NCBI GenBank assembly: GCA_016748015.1
Contig: JAAOMT010000309.1
Span: 87,087 to 135,952 of the forward strand
Length of the DNA stretch: 48,866 nt
DNA from: Geosiphon pyriformis
Lineage: Eukaryota; Glomeromycota; Glomeromycetes; Archaeosporales; Geosiphonaceae
Reading direction: 5' to 3'
Shown here: piece after piece, positions 41,387-48,866 of the stretch
Layout: each line of letters starts with the position of its first letter
How positions within the stretch are numbered: the first letter of the stretch is position 1
Notes under the pieces: model-generated
The model's database searches: none
Told to the model about the DNA's origin: nothing
What the model saw: only the letters and a program-made list of their open reading frames with translations
Made by a program: the position numbers and the translations under genes

Positions 41387-41534
41387 TGTAGTCCTGACTG
41401 GCCCGAGTGGCTGGTCATGTGTAGAAAGCACATGATTTACAATTAGTTTAGATCATTTGTATGATGTATAGCACTAGGTTGCATTTGGACCTTACTCGTT
41501 AAAAATAAAAAAAAAATAAAAAAATAAAAAAAAA
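41387..41534 (+). other. LINE-2 3' UTR and A-rich tail
   Basis: About 100 bp of UTR beginning CTGACTGGCCCGAGTGGCTG just after the ORF2 stop, then a hairpin, a TTTGGACCTTACTCGTTAAA end and about 40 bases of A runs broken by T. Shared with LINE-1 and LINE-3. Confidence 0.85.
41415..41435 (+). promoter_or_regulatory. Conserved 3' tail hairpin of LINE-2
   Basis: TCATGTG, loop TAGAAAG, CACATGA: a perfect 7-bp stem. The loop and 3' arm are conserved in LINE-3 (minus) and the loop in LINE-1. Some LINE reverse transcriptases recognise a 3' hairpin of their RNA; that role here is inferred. Confidence 0.5.
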
Positions 41535-42975
41535 AAACTAAATGATCCAGGACTAAATATAGTTCATGTGCTTTCTACATATAACTAGCTACTTGAACCA
41601 GTTTAGACTATACTATATTTAATACACCAGAAGAAAACTTACTCAAAAATAACATCCTTTGAACAATCTTAAACAATAAAGCACTATTAAAAACCAAATC
41701 CACTAACCAATTAGCTGTTTTAAAAACATCTAATTTAACATCAGCCAATTTATGCTCTTAAAGTAATATTAAGTTAGAAAACATGTTATCATCAAAATCA
41801 GACAGACCTATATAAGAACCAGTTATATCAATATTATTAAAACTACATTTATCTTTTAGGGCAATTATATTTTGCTTCAACTTACCTACAATCTTGCTAA
41901 AAGTATCTATATGTACCAAAATCTCTTTAAACTTAAGGCCAATATTACTACTTAAAACCAAATCTCTATTAATAAACTATTTAAATACTTTAATCATAAA
42001 ACCAATTGGTTTAACAATAGAATTGATCAAAGTAATAAGTTTGACCAAATCAAATTCCAATAATATTAACTGAAAAAAGACCATAGAATTATCAGATGTA
42101 ATTTTAGTAGGAACAGCTAAATCATTTAAAGTATTAGAAACTAAAAAAAGCACAGAAGCAACAGCTTTAGTATAAAACTTGTTATTAATACCATAAAAGA
42201 TAAATATCTTGGAAGCCTTAAAAGAAAGAGGTAAAAACATCTTATAATCCAAAGCCAAATAATTTGAACCTTGAGATCAAAAACAGTACCAATTACTAAG
42301 AGTTTTTTATCAAATATGGCACTTTCTTAGCATACTAGTCTTTAATATTGCAGTATTTAAATCAACCAGAGAACCAAATGTAACCAGAGCAAACCAGAAA
42401 CAATGATCAGACTTAAAAGAATGGAGAATAAAACATGTTTGACCACCAATTTGAGAAATCATATTACTAATTTCAAAAGCTGTACAACCAGAAGGGAGAT
42501 TAATTAACTTGGCTTTAAACCTATTATGAGACAGAATAGTTTTATTCTAATTCACCAAGAAGAGGATCTTAATACTATCTTTGTCTACCAAAATTGACCA
42601 ATAATTTAAAGCAGACACAACAGAGTTCAACTTTTTAAAATGAATAACTACATATTGGCAAATACCAACAAGCTTCAATACAATACAAGTAATACAACCA
42701 AACACACAAAAAGCAGTCCTAATATTAGCAGCAAACACATCCAAAAACACATCATGTAGCACAACAGCAACAAAAAGAGAACCAGACTTAGAAACCACCA
42801 AAAACTTGGCAATTTTGAAAGTGACAAGATTATTAAAGTTTGTAAGCTCAACCAAAAATACAGCATCTAAAAAACTTTAAAAAGCAAACTTAAAAAAAAA
42901 GAACTTTATATTGTTTTTAGTAACAAATTTCACACTTAAGAAACCATATACAGACTAAAAAACAGCCTTAATATA

Positions 42976-44332
42976 CAAGAAGATATAAAAAGTATTAGAT
43001 ACTTAATATAATATATATAAAAAGCTATATATAGTAATATCATTATCAATTTAAGCCATAATTTTTTTTATAATTACTTATAGTTATAATTTACAAATTA
43101 ACATAAATCACATCTTTATAAAACACAATAGTGAATCATACATATATATATAAAATATCAAATATTTTTGTTATGAAAAAATTTACCACATCAAATATGT
43201 CTTGAAAAAAAACTTTCTAAATACGAAAAAGAAGGAATTATTTTAACAATAAAGTTAGAACATACAAACAGTGAGATTTCTATGACTATTAAATGTTCAT
43301 ATTTTTCTGTAATACATGTATAGAAGTCATACAAGTTAAAAAAAACTTCCTAAAAAATGAACAGGTTGACCACAAATTTTTAACAAATGTGCATGTGAAC
43401 AACTCAAATATTCAATATTGAAGAATAAAAAAACCTGCTACCAAATTTTTTCTCAAATACAATTGAATTTTATTAAAGATACTAACAAATCTATTTCTAT
43501 ACAAATTATTCAAAATGAATTAGCTTAAAAAAGACTTTGTTTATGTATTTCTCATCTCAAGTCATTAATTTCCAAATTAAATAAAAAAAAACATTTACAA
43601 TGGGCTTATATTTATGAAAATTAGACAATAGAAAATTTTAAATAAGTTGTTTGGTCAGATGAATCTACATATACACAATTTAGGACTACAGAATTTGAAC
43701 ATGTATGGTGTAAATCTTCTGAAAAGTTTCATAAGAATTGTATTGCAGTCACAGTTAGAAAAAGCTTTAGTTGCATGTTTTGGAAATGTTTTTCATAAGT
43801 TGGTTTGGACTCTTTAGTTCCTTTGGTTGGTCATATTACTGAAATTATATATCACGAAATCTTGGCTAATTATGCAATTTCTATGGTAAAACTTTATGCA
43901 AAAAAAACTAAAAAAAAGTTTTTTTTTCAGGAAGACAATGCACCAATCTATACATTAAAAGTCACACATTCTTTTCTTACTTCTTTAAATGTTGAATTAC
44001 TTTCTTAGTCAGCACAAAGTCCTGATATTACTCTAATAGAAAATTTTTGGTCATATATTAAAGTTAAAATTCGTCAATGTAATTCACAACTCTCAAATAT
44101 TGTACAATTGGAACAGTGGGTTAAAGAAGAATAGAATGCAATATCTGTAAATTACTATTGTAATTTAATCAAGTCTATGTCATATTGAGTTCAAGCTATT
44201 CTTGAAGCAAATGAGAGTCAAACAAAATACTAACATGTATTTTAATATAATAATAATAAATTAACAATTCATAAGTTAGTTCTTTTATATAACATATTAT
44301 AAAAGTGTCCAATACTTTTTATACCCCCTTAT
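42976..44332 (+). mobile_element. Tc1/mariner-superfamily DNA transposon (DD34E), nested in LINE-3
   Basis: 1,357 bp with terminal inverted repeats of about 29 bp (42976-43004 and 44304-44332; core TATAAAAAGTATT identical, six mismatches all transitions) and flanking TA dinucleotides at 42974-42975 and 44333-44334. It encodes one decayed transposase on the plus strand. Removing the element with one TA rejoins the LINE-3 protein sequence (LT-Y-IKAVF). Confidence 0.9.
43190..44233 (+). pseudogene. Tc1/mariner transposase, broken
   Basis: DDE transposase. The N-terminal helix-turn-helix region is barely readable (TNKSISIQIIQNELA, about 43484-43530). Catalytic residues: first D in WSDESTYTQF (about 43655), second D in FQEDNAPIY (about 43935), and E in SPDITLIENFWSYIK (about 44040). 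Exactly 34 residues separate the second D and the E, the DD34E spacing of Tc1 elements. Stops include TAA before VGLDSL, TAG 44006-44008 and two more near the C-terminus. The final stop is TAA 44231-44233. The longest open segment is 43805-44005. All three acidic residues are present, but the frame is not. Confidence 0.85.
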
Positions 44333-45126
44333 AAGTCAATTTGATCTTAAAAATAATACCAAACACCAAAGAGGAAGCCACCCATTTAGCAAATCTTTAA
44401 TAATTGGCAATAGTTTTTTAAGCACTATTAGTGACAACACCAGAAATCAAAAGAAAAAATGATTTAATATCTATTTAGTTAGTCCAGTTCTCAAGAACAA
44501 GTAATACTGCAGGAGTTGATTGTTTTGCTTCTAAAACTGGCAATAATTTGCCAAAAGACATCACATTTGGCAATACAGCCAGTGATTAATTTTGGTCTAT
44601 CTTAAATAATATGTCAAATGATACTATAGAAATCTCACCTAAAAATTCATTGGGAACCATAAAAAGATTCAATATAACAATAACAGAAACAAGTAACTGC
44701 TTCCACTTTTCTGAACTTTTGGTGTTTTTGATCATTTTTTTTGAAAAGGTGGTACTAGCAGCACCAAGTGTTAAAGCTATGAAAAGAAAGACCAGTTTGT
44801 TGACTAATCTGTTATTAAAAATTTTTGGGCTTTTTAAAAAAGTAAAAACAACACTGAAACTAACCCAAATGTGTCTCTTTGAAAGAATTTTAACTGAAAA
44901 AAAACCAGCCAAAAATGAGAAAAATGTTTCAGTAGTTATCAAAGACAGCTTTTTACAGTTACTAAGTAAAAAAAAGACTTCTAAAATGTTTTGTCTAATT
45001 GCTTCTATAATAAAGAGAGCTTTTCTGGTTAAAATTTTATTAAGTATCTTAAAAAAAATAGCAGATATAGCATTTTTACTCTTTGTTTTAGTCATGATCA
45101 TAAAAATAAGAAGACAAAAAGTTTAA

Positions 45127-46130
45127 TTAATGTATTTATAATATGTAATATTAATATATATAGAATTTTAATATTTATTTATTAGTAATTTTAATAAATA
45201 TTAGTTTAATTAAAATAAAAAATAACTTTTTTTTATTATGTTTTAAGTAATTTATAGTGTTTTATATTAAAAAATACTTTATTATAAACAATTATAATAT
45301 TTATTAATATTTTTTTATATATAATTAAATATAAAATTATAATATAAAATAATATTATATATTACAAAATCAATTTAGCAATTTTTAAATTTTATTTTAA
45401 TGTTGTATATTTACTATAATAAAATTAAATTTTCAGATTATGTGTTTATGTATATTAATAATACAAATATTTAATTAAAATTGTTTGATATTTAAATAAA
45501 TATATGAATTTTTTTAATTAGTTATCATATTATATTTTTTAAATTTTTTAAATATTATTATTTAAAGTTTTTAATAATAGTTTATATATAATATTAAGCA
45601 AAAATTTTGTTTTAAAAATTAATATAAAAAAACATACATTGTTTTTAATAATGCCAAATTTGTAATATTAAAACTAATTAATTTTATATATAACTTGTTT
45701 ATTAATTATCATAATAAAATATAAATTTATAAATTTAAATAGAAATTAATTTATATAAATGTAATTTGGTTAATAAAAATAGTTTTGTTAATTTATTAGT
45801 TTATAATTTGTTGTTAATTTTATTTAATAGTATAATATATTTATTTAATATTTTTAAAGTATATATTATATTTGTTTTTTTTTGATTTAAATTATAATAT
45901 ATTAATATATATAAATATATAATATAATTTTAATTGGTTTAAAAATTTAATTATATGTAATAAATATTTAATTTATATTTAATTTAAATTTTTAATTTAT
46001 TATATTATATTAAATAGCAAATAAATTATATTTATTAAATAAAAAATAAAATAAAAACATAAAAATTTAATATTAATAATAAAAACAATCTATTTTTAAA
46101 GTAATTAAAAAAAATTGAAAAAAATATTTT
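45127..46130. other. Extremely A/T-rich interval, no gene
   Basis: About 1 kb almost devoid of G and C. No protein-like reading on either strand; too biased to align by eye. Confidence 0.6.
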
Positions 46131-46139
46131 GTTTTAGAT

Positions 46140-46800
46140 ATTAATTTTTTAGCTGTTAAAAAAAAATGTCATAGATAATCAGGAAGTTATTTTTAACTGT
46201 ATATAGTTTTAGAAGAGTTATCATTTTTTTAAAATTTCAAGAAATTATTATTGGCTGCAAATAAAAGAATCTTGGTAAACAGTAATCTTAAAAAACAAAA
46301 AGTACATTTAGATTGAATGGTGATTATCAAAAAATTCTCATGGATACTTTTAAGAAAGCAATTATTTTAGCTTTGTTCAAGTTCAGTAATATTGTATTAT
46401 TTAAGTGAACTGTAGCAGAAGGCTATGATAAAGTTTGCTAAATTAGATTAAGCTTCTATATCTAAAATAGGTGAAAAGAAACATTTTAAAAGAACAGTAT
46501 ATCTATGTTATGTATATTTGTTGCTTTATTTTTACTTGCATTATTTTGACAAACTATTCATTATTAACATGTCAAACTTTTTTTGGAAAGCTTTCTTAAT
46601 GCTATATGTTTTGCTACTGTTATTTATCTAAAAAAAAAGGAACAGCTTTATAATCACTACTTCTTGTTAAAGATCTAGCAAAACATGCAGTAAATTTCTT
46701 ATTAACAAAAATAACTGATTTTGAATAAAAAATGAGAGTATTGAAAGTTTTACCACAGGTTAGTACATTCTATATTTAGTCTTTTCTATAATCTACATCT
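46140..46800 (+). pseudogene. LINE ORF1 relic
   Basis: Plus strand reads KRILVNSNLKKQKVHLD then MVIIKKFSW (LINE-2: EKILVNNDLRKVNSHSDWEVIIKEI), followed after a slip by KKAIILALFKFSNIVLFK (LINE-2: PKLAIETVFSKFDKIISIKV). Downstream CYMFCYCYLSKKK may correspond to QCAVICFESEASK. The similarity fades after about 46650. No ORF2 follows. Confidence 0.5.
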
Positions 46801-47383
46801 AGTGATAATTTCACAGCAAATACTACAATATTAATATATTGCTGGTTAGAAAAGCTGGCCTAGAAGAGTAATGTTGTCAGGAAAAGTTTCTCATGATGTT
46901 AAGAGTTCCAGCCACCCTAATCATATTTGTATACTGTTAATAGAAAAGCCAGTCCAGAAGAACAATGTTGCTTCTATCCAAGCAAAAAATACAGCAATAA
47001 ATTGTCTTATATTTCTGAAATAACAGCATATAAAACACAAGTAAAATACAACAGAAAACAAAAACTTTGACAACAAATTTGTTAAAAACTAATATAAATA
47101 TATTTTACAAAACAACAAAAAGATATTTAAAATTTCTTAGATATTAAAAAAACTTTTTTTTAGCAAAACTAATGCTTACAAATAAGCATAAAAAAAACTG
47201 CATAGAATAGGCTTACTAATGTTTAAATAACAATAAAAACTAAACTGTATTTACAAATAAAACAGCATTTTGTTTATTTAAAAACACATTAGAACATTGG
47301 TATAAAAGTTTGTAAATATCAAAAGACTGAAGAAAAATTTTTGTTTGGTAGTTTTTATAGAGGAAAAAAACCTAATTTATTTT

Positions 47384-47700
47384 GTTTACTAGTATAATGA
47401 ACGGTAAATTTTATATTGAAATTTTCCACATTTATTTCTTTAAAATTAAAAAAAATACTAGAACATAAATGATGGTTTTAATAAAATAATAATCCAAAGC
47501 ATAAATGTAAAATTGCTTAGGCATTTATTGCTGAAAATATCTATAATTTTATTAATTGGCTTGTCAATTTACTTAATTTAAATTCAATTGAAAACTTATA
47601 GGCTATTGTTAAAAAAAGAAGTGCCAGAAGATCTAAACTGGTTAATATTATTTATGGAAATAACTTTGTGTGAGTGAATAATAGTGTATAAATTTTTTTT
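47384..47700 (+). pseudogene. Tc1-like transposase relic (C-terminal half)
   Basis: Readable pieces: SIMNGKFYIEIFHIY (about 47392-47436), then in another frame NNNPKHKCKIA and AFIAENIYNFINWLVNLLNL, and NSIENL / AIVKKRSARRSKLVN (about 47580-47640). These match the DNDPKHT ... SPDLNPIENLW-A-I-V-K signature of Tc1 transposases with Asp to Asn and a TAG at the Trp codon. A different lineage from the 42976 element. No TIRs found. Confidence 0.55.
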
Positions 47701-48367
47701 ATTAGTTGAAATATAATAACTATTTTTCTAAATAAGGTTTAAATCTTAATTTTTTTTTAATCAGATTCTCTTTTGAGTTTTGTTTCTTTTAATAATTTAA
47801 AGATTGTTATTTATTTAAATAAGAAAACATAAAATTTTGATGAAAAAAAAAAACATTAAAAATTTCTTTTTTTTTTGTTTTTAAAAAATATGCAAATAGT
47901 TTAGAGATGATTAAACAGGATGACCAAAAATTATGACAATGATGCTATTCTTTTAAAATTTAGTGTTATCTAAAAGAGTAATGAAAAATTAGAAGTTTTC
48001 CAAATTTAATGAATTATAAAACTCTTAGTTATGACCACTAGTGACAATAATTAATCATACTATGTTTTATATTGTCAAAATTAAAAGTCCTTTAGCAAAA
48101 TAAATAAAATAATACAAATGTCTGTAAATTTTTATTGAAATCTTTTTTTAAATAAATATTAAAAACTAATTCTATTTTATGAAATAATATTATGCATTTT
48201 TTTCTAACCCATTTAATTAACATGATATTCATTGCTGACTAAAAAAAATCTTTTAATTCCAGACTTAAATACAATTTTATTCCTTAAACAATAAAGACTC
48301 TGATTAACAAAAAAGATAATTTGACATAAAATAAGTAATTAAAAAGGTTACATAGGTACACTTCAAG
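47701..48367. other. A/T-rich interval, nothing recognised
   Basis: Poly-A/T tracts; no protein-like reading supported. Confidence 0.45.
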
Positions 48368-48383
48368 TTAAACACTACTTAGT

Positions 48384-48600
48384 ATGAATGATAGTTTCTT
48401 AGGGCTTTTTGTCAATTTTATTATGATTGTTATTTCTAATTGTATTATTATTTTTGCTTCAAACTTTATCATCATTATTATTTCCAATCCTACTTTTATT
48501 ATTGTTTCCAATATTACTTTCAATATTTTTGTTGCCAAACCTGTTTTTATTTTTACCACTCTTATTTGTAATGACAGTAGAATTTGAAATAACTGAATTG
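48384..48600 (-). other. Asn-rich low-complexity coding-like stretch
   Basis: In one minus-strand frame the sequence reads as Asn/Lys-rich repeats (NIGNNNKSRIGNNNDDK, TIRNNNHNKI) with two stops. It could be a remnant of a Gln/Asn-rich gag tail or just a TTA/TTG-type simple repeat. Both strands have overlapping short ORFs here; neither is recognised. Confidence 0.25.
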
Positions 48601-48866
48601 GAGGGTCTTTTAATAGGCTTAATAGAAATAAGAAAACAAAAAAAAGAAGAACTAAAATAAATCTGTATACTTTGTGCTTAAATATTGATATTGATGTGGA
48701 AATTTTTTATTTTTTAAAAAATTCAATATCCAAATAATGGATTTTGAAGAAAAATTTTCAAAATAAACATACTTATTTCACAACAGAATATTAAAATGTT
48801 TATTAAGTTAATTATCAAGCCAAATTTCTGACTCTCTAATTTGTGCCAATTTTTTAGTAATTTGCA

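Larger units (their letters stand above)
34608..41534 (+). mobile_element. LINE-2: full-length non-LTR retrotransposon, frame-preserved
   Basis: 6,927-bp copy of the LINE-1 family. ORF1 (34743-36701) and ORF2 (36698-41386) overlap by ATGA and each keeps one frame; only seven premature stops and no frameshift are present. It ends in an A-rich tail (41495-41534). It is inserted in antisense orientation into the 3' tail of LINE-3. Confidence 0.95.
41535..45101 (-). mobile_element. LINE-3: ORF1-only element with LINE-type 3' tail (probably non-autonomous), interrupted by Tc1
   Basis: Minus-strand element whose only gene is an ORF1-like protein. Its stop (41608-41610) is followed within a few dozen bases by the same 3' tail as LINE-1 and LINE-2, with no trace of endonuclease, RT or RNase H between. 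About 78 bp of tail (41541-41618) align with 41380-41455, and differences are nearly all C/T or G/A. It is split by a Tc1 element (42976-44332) and its far 3' end was displaced by LINE-2 to 34559-34607. Confidence 0.7.
41608..45101 (-). pseudogene. LINE-3 ORF1-like gene, broken by stops and by Tc1 insertion
   Basis: The first 171 codons (45101-44586) are open; a weakly characterised N-terminal region rich in Lys/Ile/Phe. It continues after a stop as LAVLPNVMSFGKLLPVLEAK and KWVASSLVFGIIFKI to the Tc1 site at 44333. It resumes at 42973 as YIKAVF and runs to 41608. The core (42855-42547) reads FGCITCIVLKLVGICQYVVI and LNYWSILVDKDSIKILF, homologous to LINE-2 ORF1 FDKIISIKVQLIGLWQKALV and RWSVLMGKDSVHVAK. 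Then KLINLPSGCTAFEISNMISQ, a Ser-poor linker, and helical segments 42258-41758 (FSKIVGKLKQNIIALKD). No zinc knuckle was seen. A one-base slip lies beside the Tc1 junction and several Gln/Trp codons are stops. Confidence 0.75.

Noticed and set aside
44611-45126. 171-codon plus-strand ORF, same length as the minus-strand ORF it overlaps
   Set aside because: The minus-strand frame continues (past one stop) into recognisable LINE-3 protein, so the plus-strand ORF is taken as an antisense shadow in stop-poor A/T DNA.
1-48866. Alternative genetic code to explain the many in-frame stops
   Set aside because: All three stop codons occur at Trp, Gln and Arg positions, and aligned copies have the normal sense codon at the same site, so mutation explains them better than reassignment.

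Overview
The window reads as transposon-dense, very A+T-rich nuclear DNA of a eukaryote, most likely a fungus. The retroelement proteins (a dUTPase-bearing Gypsy pol, a LINE with apurinic endonuclease + RT + RNase H, and a LINE-type ORF1-only element) resemble multicopy hypothetical proteins I associate with arbuscular mycorrhizal fungi (Glomeromycotina, Rhizophagus/Gigaspora type). That placement comes from memory and was not searched. I found no convincing host gene, tRNA, rRNA or CRISPR array in 48.9 kb. Everything recognisable is a mobile element or a relic of one.

Layout, left part. 1-16169 is a minus-strand Ty3/Gypsy element (family A, copy 1), cut by the window start; its internal region is 1-5454. 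Its 5' LTR is split into 5455-5789 and 15831-16169 by a second, different Gypsy element (family B, 5790-15826, minus strand, 10.0 kb) flanked by a 4-bp target duplication. Family B encodes gag, protease, a cysteine-rich domain, a dUTPase, RT/RNase H, integrase and a further 3' ORF. 16600-18730 looks like featureless A/T sequence but is a heavily mutated minus-strand LINE ORF1 plus the start of ORF2. 18818-26567 is a complete plus-strand family A element (7.75 kb, both LTRs).

Layout, right part. Two full-length plus-strand LINEs follow: LINE-1 (27184-33929, 12-bp target duplication) and LINE-2 (34608-41534, 9-bp target duplication). LINE-2 sits, in opposite orientation, in the 3' tail of LINE-3, a minus-strand element with only an ORF1-like gene (41608-45101) that shares the LINE 3' tail. 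LINE-3 is also interrupted by a Tc1/mariner (DD34E) transposon with TIRs and a TA duplication (42976-44332). Beyond 45.1 kb are extremely A/T-rich DNA, another LINE ORF1 relic and a Tc1-like relic.

State and history. Every coding region is broken, mostly by stop codons explained by single C-to-T or G-to-A changes (CAA/CAG/CGA/TGG to stop) rather than by indels. In LINE-2 both ORFs (about 6.6 kb) keep one frame each with no frameshift, only seven premature stops. This points to RIP-like or methylation-linked deamination. Relative order: LINE-3 and the LINE-4 relic are oldest; family A copy 1 preceded family B; LINE-2 and the Tc1 element entered LINE-3.
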